NCBI GenBank assembly: GCA_020442165.1
Contig: JAGRKV010000017.1
Span: forward strand, 1-64,000
Source: Hyphomicrobiaceae bacterium
GTDB taxonomy: Bacteria; Pseudomonadota; Alphaproteobacteria; Rhizobiales; Hyphomicrobiaceae
DNA length: 64,000 nucleotides
Reading direction: 5' to 3'
The notes beneath the pieces are model-generated. The model saw only the letters and a program-made list of their open reading frames with translations. It did not search any database and was not told where the DNA came from. Within the stretch, counting starts at the first letter, position 1. The number at the start of each line of letters is the position of its first letter. A program made the translations under genes and the position numbers. This document shows, piece by piece, positions 26,634-36,919 of this stretch.

Positions 26634-29600
26634 ATGAAAATCACGCGGCGCTTCACCGAAGCCGGAAAATCACCCTACGAGAAGATCGCTTTCCGGCGCG
26701 CCACCAGCGAAATCAAGAACCCCGACGGCTCGATCGTGTTCCGCCTGGAAGGCTTCGAAGTGCCCGAGCACTGGAGCCAGGTCGCCGCCGACATCCTCGC
26801 CCAGAAGTATTTCCGCAAGGCTGGCGTTGCCCGCCGCCTGAAGCGCGTCGAAGAGAACAGCGTGCCATCGTGGCTGTGGCGCTCGGTGCCTGACGAACGC
26901 GCGATGACCGACCTGCCCGAAGCTGAGCGCATGGGTGGCGAGAGCGACGCGCGCCAGGTGTTCGACCGGCTGGCGGGAACCTGGACCTACTGGGGCTGGA
27001 AGGGCGGCTATTTCTCTACTGAGGATGATGCGCGCGCGTTCTACGACGAGCATCGCTACATGTTCGCCATGCAGATGGCGGCACCCAACTCGCCGCAGTG
27101 GTTCAACACCGGTCTGCACTGGGCCTATGGCATCGACGGCCCGGGCCAGGGTCATTTCTACGTCGACTACCGCACGGGCGAGCTGACGCTTTCCTCTTCA
27201 GCCTATGAGCATCCGCAGCCGCACGCCTGCTTCATCCAGTCCGTCGAGGATGATCTCGTCAACGAGAACGGCATCATGGACCTTTGGGTTCGCGAGGCGC
27301 GCCTGTTCAAGTATGGCTCGGGCACGGGCACCAACTTCTCCTCGTTGCGCAGTGCCAATGAGAAGCTTTCAGGCGGCGGCAAGTCGTCCGGCCTGATGAG
27401 TTTCCTCAAGATCGGCGACCGCGCAGCCGGCGCCATCAAGTCCGGCGGTACGACGCGGCGCGCGGCAAAGATGGTCGTCGTCGACATCGACCATCCCGAC
27501 ATCGAGGAATACATCAACTGGAAGGTGAAAGAGGAGCAGAAGGTTGCTGCCCTTGTCACCGGCTCGAAGATCGCGGGCAAGCGCCTGAAGGCAATCATGA
27601 AGGCCTGCGTCAACTGCGAGGCCGACGGCGAGGACTGCTACGATCCTGCCAAGAACCCGGCCCTGAAGCGCGCCATCAAGGAAGCGCGGCGCGACGAGAT
27701 CCCGCAGAACTACATCCTGCGCGTCATCCAGTTTGCGCGTCAGGGCTACAAGGACATCGCCTTCGACACCTACGACACAGACTGGGATTCTGAAGCCTAC
27801 CTGACGGTTGCCGGCCAGAACTCCAATAACTCGGTGCGCGTTGCCGACGGCTTCCTCAATGCAGTTGAAAGCGATGGCACCTGGAACCTTACATCGCGTA
27901 TCGGCGGCAAGGTGGTGAAGACCATCCGGGCGCGCGACCTGTGGGAACAGGTCGGCTACGCGGCATGGGCCTCGGCCGATCCGGGCATTCAGTTCCACAC
28001 CACCATCAACGACTGGCACACCTGCCCCAAGTCCGGCGAGATCCGCGCGTCGAACCCGTGCTCGGAATACATGTTCCTCGACGACACGGCCTGCAACCTC
28101 GCCTCGCTCAACCTGATGTCGTTCCGTCGCGATGATGGCTCGTTCGACATCGAGGCGTTCGAGCATGCCTGCCGGCTGTGGACGATCGTGCTGGAGATCT
28201 CGGTGCTGATGGCGCAGTTCCCTTCGCGCCAGATTGCCGAACTGTCCTATCGTTTCCGCACGCTGGGGCTTGGCTTCGCCAACATCGGCGGCCTGCTGAT
28301 GAGTGCCGGCATCTCATACGACTCCGCTGAAGGACGCGCCATCTGCGGTGCCATCTCCGCGATCATGACCGGCACCTCCTATGCGACCAGCGCTGAAATG
28401 GCCCGTGAGCTCGGCCCCTTCCCCGACTATGCCGAGAACGCCAACGACATGCTGCGTGTCATCCGCAACCACCGCCGCGCTGCAAAGGGCGAAACGGTCG
28501 GCTATGAGCAGCTTTCGACCGCACCGGTGCCGCTCGATCACGCCTCGATCAAGGACCTGGCGCTGATTGATGCCGCCACGGCCGCATGGGACCGCGCCTT
28601 GTCGCTCGGCGAGCATCACGGCTTCCGCAACGCGCAGGCGAGCGTCATTGCGCCGACCGGCACGATCGGCCTCGTCATGGATTGCGACACGACCGGCATC
28701 GAGCCCGATTTCGCGCTCGTCAAGTTCAAGAAGCTTGCCGGCGGCGGGTACTTCAAGATCATCAACCGCTCGGTGCCCGAGGCTCTGCGCACGCTCGGCT
28801 ACCGTGAGAGCCAGATCGCCGAGATCGAAGCCTATGCGGTCGGCCATGGTTCGCTCGCCCAGGCGCCCGGCGTCAATCACTCGACGCTGAAGACGAAAGG
28901 CTTCACCGATGCGGCGATCGCGAAAGTGGAACAGGGGCTGAAGACGGCGTTCGACATCAAGTTCGTCTTCAACAAGTGGACGCTGGGTGAGGACTTCGTC
29001 ACCGGTACGCTGAAGGTGCCAGCCGAGAAGCTCAATGATCCGAGTTTCGAGCTGCTGCAGCATCTGGGCTTCTCGAAGAAGGACATCGAGGCGGCCAACG
29101 AGCATGTCTGCGGTGCCATGACGCTGGAAGGCGCGCCGCACCTGAAGGCCGAGCATTTGCCGATTTTCGATTGCGCCAATCCGTGCGGCCGCAAGGGCAA
29201 GCGCTATCTGTCGGTCGAGAGCCACATCCGCATGATGGCAGCGGCACAGCCGTTCATTTCGGGTGCCATTTCCAAGACGATCAACATGCCCAACGATGCG
29301 ACGGTGGAGGATTGCAAGCAGTCCTACATGCTGTCGTGGCGCCTGGCATTGAAGGCAAATGCTCTTTATCGCGACGGCTCAAAGCTGTCGCAGCCGCTCA
29401 ACTCGCAGATACTCGGGGAGACCGAGGACGAGCAGGACGAAACGGCGGAGAAGCTGTTGGCGAACAACCCGCAGGCCAAGCGCGTGGAGATTGCCGCCGA
29501 GCGCCTTGCCCAGCGCGTGATGCAGCTCGAAGAGCAACTTCGCGTGGCGGAGAAGAACAACAACGTCCAGGAGCGCGAGAAGCTGCCGTCACGGCGCAAG

Positions 29601-30380
29601 GGCTATACGCAGAAGGCATCCGTAGGTGGCCACAAGGTCTATCTGCGCACCGGCGAGTACGACGACGGGCGTGTCGGCGAGATCTTCATCGACATGCACA
29701 AGGAGGGCGCCGCCTTCCGGTCGCTGATGAACAACTTCGCGATCGCCATTTCGCTTGGCCTGCAGTACGGCGTGCCGCTGGAAGAGTACGTGGAAGCGTT
29801 CACGTTCACGCGGTTCGAGCCTGCTGGCATCGTGCAGGGCAACGAGGCAATCAAGAACGCCACTTCGATCCTCGACTACATCTTCCGCGAGTTGGCTGTC
29901 TCCTACCTCGGCCGCCATGACCTCGCGCATGTCGATCCGCGCGAAATCGTCGGCGAGACGGGTCTTGGCTCATCGGATGCGGAAACAGATGAGGATCTGG
30001 CGCTCGGCGAACCGGCGCAGAAGCTCGTCAGCCACGGCCTTGTCCGCGGCATCGTGCGCATCGGCAATGGCAGCGGGCGCGGCAACGGTGGTGCTCATGT
30101 CTCCAACGCGGTGGCCGATCTGCAGTCAACCGCTGCAACGGCATTCGCCACGGACGGTTCGACCGCGCTCAAGACCTCGACGGAAGTGATGTACCAGCAG
30201 GCCACGATCACCAAGACCGAGGTGAAAGCGGCGACGCGATCCGTCGATGACCGCAGGCTGGAAGCACGGCTGCGCGGTTACGAGGGCGAAGCGTGCCACG
30301 AGTGCCAGAACTTCACGCTGGTGCGGAATGGCACCTGCCTGAAGTGCGACACCTGCGGCAGCACGAGTGGGTGCAGCTGA
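26634..30380 (+). CDS. nrdJ: Vitamin B12-dependent (class II) ribonucleotide reductase
   Basis: NrdJ reduces ribonucleotides using adenosylcobalamin. The 1248-residue protein is typical of the long alphaproteobacterial class II enzymes. Active-site regions include [20 protein letters not shown] and [35 protein letters not shown] and the [10 protein letters not shown] region are also characteristic. A C-terminal zinc ribbon follows: [22 protein letters not shown]. The ATG at 26634 follows GAGGCGGGG. The enzyme allows growth with or without oxygen but requires B12. A good NrdR box upstream links it to nrdR at 10936. Confidence 0.97.
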   Translation: MKITRRFTEAGKSPYEKIAFRRATSEIKNPDGSIVFRLEGFEVPEHWSQVAADILAQKYFRKAGVARRLKRVEENSVPSWLWRSVPDERAMTDLPEAERMGGESDARQVFDRLAGTWTYWGWKGGYFSTEDDARAFYDEHRYMFAMQMAAPNSPQWFNTGLHWAYGIDGPGQGHFYVDYRTGELTLSSSAYEHPQPHACFIQSVEDDLVNENGIMDLWVREARLFKYGSGTGTNFSSLRSANEKLSGGGKSSGLMSFLKIGDRAAGAIKSGGTTRRAAKMVVVDIDHPDIEEYINWKVKEEQKVAALVTGSKIAGKRLKAIMKACVNCEADGEDCYDPAKNPALKRAIKEARRDEIPQNYILRVIQFARQGYKDIAFDTYDTDWDSEAYLTVAGQNSNNSVRVADGFLNAVESDGTWNLTSRIGGKVVKTIRARDLWEQVGYAAWASADPGIQFHTTINDWHTCPKSGEIRASNPCSEYMFLDDTACNLASLNLMSFRRDDGSFDIEAFEHACRLWTIVLEISVLMAQFPSRQIAELSYRFRTLGLGFANIGGLLMSAGISYDSAEGRAICGAISAIMTGTSYATSAEMARELGPFPDYAENANDMLRVIRNHRRAAKGETVGYEQLSTAPVPLDHASIKDLALIDAATAAWDRALSLGEHHGFRNAQASVIAPTGTIGLVMDCDTTGIEPDFALVKFKKLAGGGYFKIINRSVPEALRTLGYRESQIAEIEAYAVGHGSLAQAPGVNHSTLKTKGFTDAAIAKVEQGLKTAFDIKFVFNKWTLGEDFVTGTLKVPAEKLNDPSFELLQHLGFSKKDIEAANEHVCGAMTLEGAPHLKAEHLPIFDCANPCGRKGKRYLSVESHIRMMAAAQPFISGAISKTINMPNDATVEDCKQSYMLSWRLALKANALYRDGSKLSQPLNSQILGETEDEQDETAEKLLANNPQAKRVEIAAERLAQRVMQLEEQLRVAEKNNNVQEREKLPSRRKGYTQKASVGGHKVYLRTGEYDDGRVGEIFIDMHKEGAAFRSLMNNFAIAISLGLQYGVPLEEYVEAFTFTRFEPAGIVQGNEAIKNATSILDYIFRELAVSYLGRHDLAHVDPREIVGETGLGSSDAETDEDLALGEPAQKLVSHGLVRGIVRIGNGSGRGNGGAHVSNAVADLQSTAATAFATDGSTALKTSTEVMYQQATITKTEVKAATRSVDDRRLEARLRGYEGEACHECQNFTLVRNGTCLKCDTCGSTSGCS

Positions 30381-30431
30381 TTACTTGGCGTCCTGGCGTC
30401 GGCGGCAATCAGGAAAGAGGAGCAATCTGGG

Positions 30432-30821
30432 ATGACACGCAAGAGCCAGCCCTATCGCATCTTCAAGCTTTCGGTCTCATCATGCGCGACGGTTGCCGAG
30501 CGATTGTCGACGACGTCCGAAGGCCCGTTCGTCATCAGGGCGCAATCGCCATCGATGGCCCGGATGCTGGTATCGCTCAACTTCTCGAAAGCGAAGCGGC
30601 GCGGCACCGACACCAGGATTTCGTCCACGGTCTGGAGTGACTGCGGCGCCAACGAGTGTGTCGAGGTCACGGATTGGGACCATCAACGGCCGCCAATCCT
30701 GGTCGAAGGCGTCGACATCTCTCGGGCATGGCTCGACACCGATCGCATCGAGACGTCCGCCGGATGCCAGGCCGAAATGCTGTGGTGGCCGACGGGTGTT
30801 GCCGAGGAATGCCCGGTCTGA
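30432..30821 (+). CDS. Hypothetical protein downstream of nrdJ
   Basis: A 129-residue soluble protein of unknown family. It begins MTRKSQPYRIFKLSVSS after GAGGAG, 51 bases past the nrdJ stop, so it is likely co-transcribed with nrdJ. It has five cysteines spread through the sequence and a Trp-rich C-terminus (AEMLWWPTGVAEECPV). No domain or membrane segment is seen. Confidence 0.62.
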   Translation: MTRKSQPYRIFKLSVSSCATVAERLSTTSEGPFVIRAQSPSMARMLVSLNFSKAKRRGTDTRISSTVWSDCGANECVEVTDWDHQRPPILVEGVDISRAWLDTDRIETSAGCQAEMLWWPTGVAEECPV

Positions 30822-30881
30822 ATTGTTTCTCGTACCTTCTCTCTCTTCTCTGCGTGTAGGTGAGTAACCTGATGTGAACCT

Positions 30882-30917
30882 GCCCCGGTGCGCCGTCTGG
30901 CTCCCCGGGGCTTTTTT
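30882..30917 (+). terminator. Rho-independent terminator
   Basis: GCCCCGG (30882-30888) pairs with CCGGGGC (30905-30911), followed by six T. It ends the nrdJ transcript. Confidence 0.9.
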
Positions 30918-31271
30918 GTGTGGCAGTAGGCGACGGCCTGCGCGTGCGCGTGGCGTGCCGCGTCTACATCAGCGGCTGCGATGTTGTATGCGCTTCTGAT
31001 GCACCGAAAATACGTGGTCGATGTGCTCGAGGCTGGCCGAATTGCAACGCAGGTTTCACGTATCGTTGTGCAATGCACCGTGTTGCAGATCCCGTGGGCG
31101 ATCTTCGCTTCCCCTGCCGGTCACGAATCAGCACAACTGACTGTTGCAATTCGCACAGCGCGAAATCCACAGTTTGTGCTGCCGTGTGGCGGTGGCCAAC
31201 TGGGTGGAGTGTGCGCTTTCTGGAAACTCGGCCGTGGCGCCATAAACAGTGAAAACTACCGGAGGGATCTT
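30918..31271. other. Intergenic region, nothing recognised
   Basis: About 350 bases between the nrdJ terminator and a small gene. No RNA, repeat or gene is supported; the promoter of the small gene should lie here. Confidence 0.45.
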
Positions 31272-31454
31272 ATGAAGCCTCTCGATATGACTGATGACGT
31301 TTGGCGCTCGCTGCGCGCTCTGGCCGATTGGCCATACAGTGCAATTCCAAGCGAACACGCGGACAAGCTCACCTCGTCGGGATATGCGCAGGAAGGCCAG
31401 CGCGGCCTCACGCTCAGCCAGAAGGGCTGGCGAACACTCGTGCCAAGTCTTTGA
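31272..31454 (+). CDS. Small hypothetical protein (60 aa)
   Basis: A 60-residue protein preceded by GGAGGG at a good distance from the ATG at 31272. The sequence (DDVWRSLRALADW, SSGYAQEGQRGLTLSQKGWR) alternates helix-like and turn-like parts, reminiscent of a winged-helix fragment, but no family is assigned. It stands between two terminators, so it is a single-gene transcript. Confidence 0.62.
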   Translation: MKPLDMTDDVWRSLRALADWPYSAIPSEHADKLTSSGYAQEGQRGLTLSQKGWRTLVPSL

Positions 31455-31507
31455 CCAACTCTTGAAATGCCGCAAACGCGGTAGAGCATTTCAGCGTTGC
31501 ACATTGC

Positions 31508-31540
31508 AACCCGGGCGCTGGCCGCGCCCGGGTTTCGTGT
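31508..31540 (+). terminator. Hairpin terminator
   Basis: AACCCGGGCGC (31508-31518) pairs perfectly with GCGCCCGGGTT (31524-31534), followed by TCGTGTTTT. It follows the 60-residue gene by about 50 bases. Confidence 0.85.
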
Positions 31541-31878
31541 TTTCGGCTCCGGCATCCGTAGTGCAGGCCGCTCATCCCGCCGCGCTGCGATTGCCAGTGC
31601 AGAGGCGTGCGCCGCCACAAAACCCGCGACAGTGCGTCCTGTCCCCCGTTCAGTGAATTGCGGGAAAAAGAGTTGACGCCTGCCTTTGTCTGGCCCGCCG
31701 AATCACATCAAGTTGCCCTGACATCCATGCGCGTCCGACCGATCTGCGGGTGCACCTTTAGTGATGGCGGCGCACATGGTTAGTCGCCGTGATGAGTAAC
31801 GTCGCTTCAGTCCAGTAGGTTTCCGCGTCCAGTCCCGGTTCACACTTCAGCAATGCGAAATACGAACAGGACCGAAGC
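31541..31878. other. Intergenic region, nothing recognised
   Basis: About 340 bases before the next gene. No convincing gene, repeat or RNA. Confidence 0.45.
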
Positions 31879-32553
31879 ATGCTCTTCGACCGATCAGGGC
31901 CGCCCGGTGGCGAAATTCCCGCCGTGGCTTATCAACTTGCAGACCACCTCGATGCCGCGCTCGCTGCTGCCGAGGATCTGACAGCTGCGGGCCGCGAATG
32001 GGTGCCAGCAACATCGCCATCCGGTCATTTGCGAGCAGTACAGCTTGCTGCGGAGCGGCAGGTCATCGAGCGGGTACGCATGTTCGAGGCGGTGCTGATC
32101 GGCCGCGTCTTGAAGGCCCGCAAGCGTGCAAAGGTGCTGGCTGCGCATGAAGATGACTTTGCCGGCATGACGCGGCTGTTTGCCGGTGGCACGGCGGCGC
32201 TTGCCGATGCGGTGGAGGAACTGGGGGATTCAACCCGTTGCGACTTCGACACCGCGGACAGCCATATCGCCTACCTCCGCCAACGCGGTGTTGTCGCGGC
32301 CGATGCGCCTGACCTGCCGCCGGGGCGTGCCGTCACGATCGGCGCCGACGATTTCCTTGTCGCCGGACGCATCCCCCTGGCGCCGCTCACCGAGATGGTC
32401 ATCGCATTCCTTGATGCGTTGGATGCGCACTACGACCTTTACCCGGACGATGATGGCGGGGGCGATGGCGGCGAGCCGAAACCGGCCTGGGCTGACGTGG
32501 TGCGCGCCGCTCGCGGCGAGACTTCCGATGCAGCGGGAGTGGATCGCGGCTGA
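31879..32553 (+). CDS. Hypothetical protein (224 aa)
   Basis: A soluble, acidic 224-residue protein preceded by AGGA. The first half is rich in Ala and Glu and predicted helical (LADHLDAALAAAEDL, AERQVIERVRMFEAVL, RVLKARKRAKVLAAHEDDF). The C-terminal part contains an acidic, Gly-rich linker (YPDDDGGGDGGEPKP). No family recognised and no export signal. It is convergent with the RlpA-like gene. Confidence 0.62.
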   Translation: MLFDRSGPPGGEIPAVAYQLADHLDAALAAAEDLTAAGREWVPATSPSGHLRAVQLAAERQVIERVRMFEAVLIGRVLKARKRAKVLAAHEDDFAGMTRLFAGGTAALADAVEELGDSTRCDFDTADSHIAYLRQRGVVAADAPDLPPGRAVTIGADDFLVAGRIPLAPLTEMVIAFLDALDAHYDLYPDDDGGGDGGEPKPAWADVVRAARGETSDAAGVDRG

Positions 32554-32569
32554 CATGCGGGTGAGCGGC

Positions 32570-32591
32570 TCAAGCGGCAATCGCCGCTTGA
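32570..32591. terminator. Hairpin between convergent genes
   Basis: TCAAGCGGC (32570-32578), loop AATC, GCCGCTTGA (32583-32591). A perfect 9-bp stem without a clear T-tract, placed between two convergent genes. Confidence 0.5.
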
Positions 32592-32657
32592 AGCAGGACT
32601 GACAGAGAGAGCGGTTGCCCGAGGAGCCCCCTTCCCTTCCGTCAGATCGCATGTGAA

Positions 32658-34091
32658 TCAGGCAGCGAGTGCCATCTCCAGATCGTCGCTGCGGGCCCGG
32701 CCCGGCTGGCGGCCAGGGTCCGCGGCGCGATCGGCAGGCATGGGTTTCACAGCGCCCCTTACGGACCCAGTGTTGCCTTTCCGGGCTGACCGATGCGGCT
32801 GAGGCTGCACATACGCTGCTTGCTGCAACACCGCCCAGCTGGCAATGCGGGTTGCCGCGTGGGTGATGCGGGACGGCCCGATCACCACGACGTTGGATAC
32901 GCGCGCGACGGCACGGCGCTGCCAGCCCAGCTCGGCACGCGATGCCGATGCTGGCGGTGCGCCCGCCAGACTGGCTGCGGCTGCCTCCTGCTGCGCTCCA
33001 TAGGCTCGGTCGCGCGCATAGACCTCCTGCACACCGCGCGCCTGCCACAGCGGCACCGCCGCGATTTCGGCACGGGTATCACCCAGCATTGTCGTCGCCT
33101 TGGGATCGAAGTCTCGTGCCGCCAATGCTTCGATCATGGCGCCACGCGGAGTAAGCACGCGCGTTGTCTCTCCGGCTTGCGGCACAAGCAGCGATGCACC
33201 GCGAATCTCAGTGGGGTGGTTGATTGTCATGCCGACAGCGCCAGCAAGCTGCCCGAGTGCATCTTCATCTGCCGCAGCAACCTTGCGCACAGCACCGGTG
33301 GCACCGGGGGTTACGCCTGAGATGCGGACCACATCAGGCGGCAGCCGGCGGCGATCTGGCTTTGGTCCGGTCAGCGGAGAAAAACCAACGGGCATGGCGG
33401 GCGCATTCTGCCGGGAGATTTCGGCAACCTGGATAATTTCAGCTCCGATGGTTTCGGGCAGCTCAAGCGTCAGAGAAGCATGCACCTGCGCCTCGCCGAG
33501 GCTGGCGAACTTTCCGACATGACCTGGGACTGGCGCATATGTGCGGTTGCGGCTGTAGCGTGCTTCCTGCGCGCTCGGCGACTTGAGCACCGTTATTTCC
33601 ACTCTGGCGACGCCGACCTTGCCTAGCCCGAGCCTGTGACCTGCGGCGCGCGAAAGATCGAGTGTGCGGTTGCCCCAATAGGGTCCAGCGTTGTTGATGC
33701 GAACGATGGCGCTCTCGCCATTCTTTGGATTGCGCACCAGCACGATGGTGCCATCAGGATAGAGCGGGCTTGCCGCAGTATTGGTCTCGCCGGGACGGAA
33801 GGCTTCTCCGGAAGAGGTGAGCCCGCAGGGGTTGTATGGATCGCGCCTGCAATCATCGTAGAACGACGTAACGGCCATGGTTGGCTTGCCGATGGCCACC
33901 CGCGTCTGGGGAAGCGTCATGACGCGATGGCAAACGCCATTGAAGCAATAGCGCGCACCGGGCGATTTCGCCGCTGCTGGAGTGCCGCCGAACGTGGAGA
34001 TTGACACCGCGAGCATGATAATCGGCAGGACTGAAGGATGGCGCGAACGGCACAAGCCAACTCGCGCACGCGCGTGCGTCCGGGATTTCAT
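32658..34091 (-). CDS. RlpA-like double-psi beta-barrel protein
   Basis: A 477-residue exported protein. After an N-terminal hydrophobic segment (SVLPIIMLAVSISTFGG), residues 70-165 form an RlpA-like barrel: TSSGEAF (E96), YPDGTIVLVRNPKNGESAIV, RINNAGPYWGNRTLDLSRAA. RlpA enzymes are septal lytic transglycosylases acting on naked glycan; their catalytic pair is Glu in the GE motif and Asp in NDRGP. Here the aspartate position is N134 (RINNAGP), so activity may be lost or changed. The remaining 300 residues are unrelated to the SPOR domain I would expect and look low-complexity. No lipobox is present. Confidence 0.82.
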   Translation of the reverse strand: MKSRTHARARVGLCRSRHPSVLPIIMLAVSISTFGGTPAAAKSPGARYCFNGVCHRVMTLPQTRVAIGKPTMAVTSFYDDCRRDPYNPCGLTSSGEAFRPGETNTAASPLYPDGTIVLVRNPKNGESAIVRINNAGPYWGNRTLDLSRAAGHRLGLGKVGVARVEITVLKSPSAQEARYSRNRTYAPVPGHVGKFASLGEAQVHASLTLELPETIGAEIIQVAEISRQNAPAMPVGFSPLTGPKPDRRRLPPDVVRISGVTPGATGAVRKVAAADEDALGQLAGAVGMTINHPTEIRGASLLVPQAGETTRVLTPRGAMIEALAARDFDPKATTMLGDTRAEIAAVPLWQARGVQEVYARDRAYGAQQEAAAASLAGAPPASASRAELGWQRRAVARVSNVVVIGPSRITHAATRIASWAVLQQAAYVQPQPHRSARKGNTGSVRGAVKPMPADRAADPGRQPGRARSDDLEMALAA

Positions 34092-34286
34092 TGATAAGGG
34101 CTCCCCTCGTGTGCCGCTGGGTTGCTACCCCTGCGGCCTGGCAGGCTCGTCGCAACGAGGTGTGGCGCTGCCCTCCCACGCCAGATCCAAAAGGCCAAAA
34201 AGCGCAGCCCTTCATGCACCAAGTTAACGAGGTGCACCTACACTGCGAGGGACAATGTGGCTAGACCGAGTCGCCGACGAGTCGCG

Positions 34287-35081
34287 CTACAGGATGTCGC
34301 AGGCGCGAAGGGCAGCCTCGAGATGGCGGGCCGCAGTTGCGAGCTTAGCCTTGTCGCGCGAGCGCAGGACGAGGTCCACCTGTGCATAGCCGTTGGCGTA
34401 GCTTGGATAGCTGCCCATGCTGACGTCGGGATGCAGGTCCTGCTGAGTGGCAAGAATCTCGGCGATATCTCCTTCCGCGCGGTTCAGCGGAATCGAGACC
34501 GACTGCATCGGCTGACCCGTGCGCAGATATTGGGTCGCATCCTGCAGCATTGCCTCCATGACGGAGGGGACGCCGGCCATCACGAACACATTCTCCATCA
34601 TGAATCCAGGGGCCGCCGAAATGAAATTCTTGATGAGCGTCGCGCCGCTGGGAATGCGGGCCATGCGGCGGCGCGGAGGTGTCAACGGCACGCCCCGGCG
34701 CTCGCAATGAGCCGCCAGCAGCGCCAGCGCCATCGGGTCCTCGCCGACAGGCACCCCGAACGCAGCGGCGACGGCATCTGCCGTGATGTCGTCATGGGTC
34801 GGCCCGATGCCGCCGGTGGTGAAGACATAATCGGCGCTTGCCCTCAGCGCATTCACCGCCGCGACGATGGCGGCCTTGTTGTCTCCGACGATGCGCACCT
34901 CAACGAGATCGATGCCGATCCCGGTCAGATAGTCGGCGATGGTGCCGATGTTCCTGTCCTTGGTGCGCCCCGACAGAATCTCATCACCGATGACAAGCAC
35001 CGCCGCAGTTATGGGGGCGGATGCCGATGCTGGATCCATTGATTCACCCGCAGCTGCCATCTGGCCGGTCTCGTCCGACAC
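34287..35081 (-). CDS. Molybdopterin-binding (CinA N-terminal-like) protein
   Basis: A 264-residue protein with the MoCF/CinA-type nucleotide-binding domain: VLVIGDEILSGRTKDRN, VFTTGGIGPTHDDITADAVA and PGFMMENVFVMAGVP. The nicotinamide-deamidase C-terminal domain of full-length CinA is absent, as in many alphaproteobacterial 'competence/damage-inducible' proteins. The start is set at a GTG (35081) because GAGGAGG lies seven bases upstream; an upstream TTG in frame is far less likely. Pyrophosphatase activity on ADP-ribose-like substrates is the family expectation. It is divergent from sfsA. Confidence 0.87.
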   Translation of the reverse strand: MSDETGQMAAAGESMDPASASAPITAAVLVIGDEILSGRTKDRNIGTIADYLTGIGIDLVEVRIVGDNKAAIVAAVNALRASADYVFTTGGIGPTHDDITADAVAAAFGVPVGEDPMALALLAAHCERRGVPLTPPRRRMARIPSGATLIKNFISAAPGFMMENVFVMAGVPSVMEAMLQDATQYLRTGQPMQSVSIPLNRAEGDIAEILATQQDLHPDVSMGSYPSYANGYAQVDLVLRSRDKAKLATAARHLEAALRACDIL

Positions 35082-35286
35082 GCCCGTCCTCCTCGTTCTG
35101 GTGTGCAAAGTCTAGCACCCGATTGCAACGGGTGCACACTGTCCGTTGCAACGCCCACGCGATCAATAACCACGCTCTTGGTGCGGAATGCGGCAGTGCG
35201 GCGTTGGGCGGCCATTATTCCGCAAACGGATACCGCCGCATGACTTGCTCTTTTGTTTCTCTATTGCATCGCCTAACTTCCCTGCC

Positions 35287-36003
35287 ATGAAATTCGCTTC
35301 TCCCCTCATCCGCGGACGGCTCGTCAAGCGCTACAAGCGGTTCCTCGCCGATGTCATTCTCGACGACGGCTCAACCATCACTTGCACATGCCCCAACACC
35401 GGCTCGATGATGGGGCTGACGATGCCGGGCAGCGTCGTGTGGCTTTCGCAAAGCGACAGCCCGACACGCAAGTATCGCCACACCTGGGAGATGCTGGAAA
35501 ACGATCTGGGCGATGGCGCAACGCTTGTCGGCATCAACACCGGCCACCCCAACAAGCTCGTTACCGAGGCGATCGAAGCGGGAAAGGTCGCCGCACTCAA
35601 GGGCTATCAAAGCCTCAAGCGCGAACAGAAGTATGGCGCCAACTCGCGCATCGACATCCTGCTGGAGGACGAAGCAAAAGGCCGCGCCTACGTCGAGATC
35701 AAGAACGTGCATCTCATGCGTGCCTCGGGTCTTGCCGAATTTCCCGACAGCGTCACGGAGCGCGGCGCCAAGCACCTGCGCGAGCTTGCGCAGATGGTGA
35801 GCGAGGGTCATCGCGCGGTCATGCTGTTTCTGGTGCAGCGCGCCGATGCCAAGAGCCTTTCCCTGGCCGGCGACATTGACCCGGGATACGCAGCGGCCTT
35901 CGCGGCTGCGACAGCGGCGGGGGTGGAGGCACTGGCCTATCGCTGCCGGCTGACGCCTGACGAGATCGTCGTCGACAAGAAAATTCCGATCAAGGCGGTT
36001 TGA
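35287..36003 (+). CDS. sfsA: SfsA-family nucleic-acid-binding protein (predicted nuclease)
   Basis: A 238-residue SfsA homologue of normal length. [20 protein letters not shown] is the OB-fold-like start, [13 protein letters not shown] follows, and the restriction-endonuclease-like core includes [20 protein letters not shown] and [20 protein letters not shown]. The Asp-Glu-x-Lys arrangement is consistent with a metal-dependent nuclease, although the biological role (first described through sugar fermentation) is unsettled. Confidence 0.95.
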   Translation: MKFASPLIRGRLVKRYKRFLADVILDDGSTITCTCPNTGSMMGLTMPGSVVWLSQSDSPTRKYRHTWEMLENDLGDGATLVGINTGHPNKLVTEAIEAGKVAALKGYQSLKREQKYGANSRIDILLEDEAKGRAYVEIKNVHLMRASGLAEFPDSVTERGAKHLRELAQMVSEGHRAVMLFLVQRADAKSLSLAGDIDPGYAAAFAAATAAGVEALAYRCRLTPDEIVVDKKIPIKAV

Positions 36004-36392
36004 TCGCCGTGCCCGCAAGTGGGCTTGCCGCCTAATGGAAGGTTGGCGGTTTTGGCACGGCAAGAGGCGCGAGGGATTTAAGCCACCATCCAGGGCACCA
36101 CACGGGCTGCCATCGCTGGTCGGCGGCGCCGGGGTGACAAACCGGGCTTCCAGCGCCACATTACCCTTCATCTGCGGGTCTTCTGCGAGCAATTAGATAT
36201 TGGCCTGCAGGTTCGTCACAACCTGTGGTTCGCAGGGTCAGCCCCCGCAGAGCCGGGGCCACGACCCAACCGCGCAAATAGTGCCGGCCAGCGGACGCCT
36301 CGCGCTCACCATCTCGTGAAGGACCGGGCCGTAATACCCGGCTGCCGCCGCACGTAAGACTGAACGAAGCCCATACGGAGGACAATGAGACG
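36004..36392. other. Intergenic region upstream of msrB
   Basis: About 390 bases with no supported gene and no clear terminator. It should contain the promoter of the msrB-msrA pair. Confidence 0.45.
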
Positions 36393-36893
36393 ATGATTAC
36401 TCGCCGAGCATTTGCCGCCTCCTCCCTTGGTGCGCTGCTGGGGGCCGGTGTAACCGCAGCAAGCCGCGCCATGGACAGCCAGAGCAAGGAGACGTTTGCC
36501 GTGACCAAGACGCCGGATGAGTGGAAGAAGATCCTGACACCCCAGCAGTACTACGTTCTGCGCGAGCACGGCACCGAGCGCGCGGGCACGAGTCCGCTCG
36601 ACAAGACCTATGCGCCGGGCGTCTATCACTGTGCGGGCTGCGGACAGGCCCTCTACTCGTCGGAGAACAAGTTCAACAGCGGGACAGGCTGGCCGAGCTT
36701 CTACCAGGCGATCGACAACAAGGCCGTGGGCACCAGCACTGACAAGAGCTTCTTCATGGTGCGCACGGAGGTGCATTGCTCCAACTGTGGCGGCCACCTT
36801 GGCCATGTGTTTGACGACGGGCCGAAGCCGACGGGACTGCGCCATTGCATCAACGGCGTGGCACTGAAGTTCGAGCCCAAAGCCGGCACCTGA
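36393..36893 (+). CDS. msrB: Peptide-methionine (R)-S-oxide reductase, Tat-exported
   Basis: MsrB reduces the R form of methionine sulfoxide in proteins. The 166-residue product starts with a twin-arginine signal (ITRRAFAASSLGALLGAG), so it acts in the periplasm. Zinc cysteines are in CAGC and CSNC, NSGTGWPSFYQAI is the family signature, and the catalytic cysteine is in RHCINGVALKF. It is followed after 26 bases by msrA, giving a secreted repair pair. Confidence 0.94.
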   Translation: MITRRAFAASSLGALLGAGVTAASRAMDSQSKETFAVTKTPDEWKKILTPQQYYVLREHGTERAGTSPLDKTYAPGVYHCAGCGQALYSSENKFNSGTGWPSFYQAIDNKAVGTSTDKSFFMVRTEVHCSNCGGHLGHVFDDGPKPTGLRHCINGVALKFEPKAGT

Positions 36894-36919
36894 AAACCCA
36901 AGCACTGACAGGACAAGAA

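Noticed and set aside
28314..29225. Minus-strand open frame inside nrdJ
   Set aside because: Antisense of the conserved ribonucleotide reductase core.
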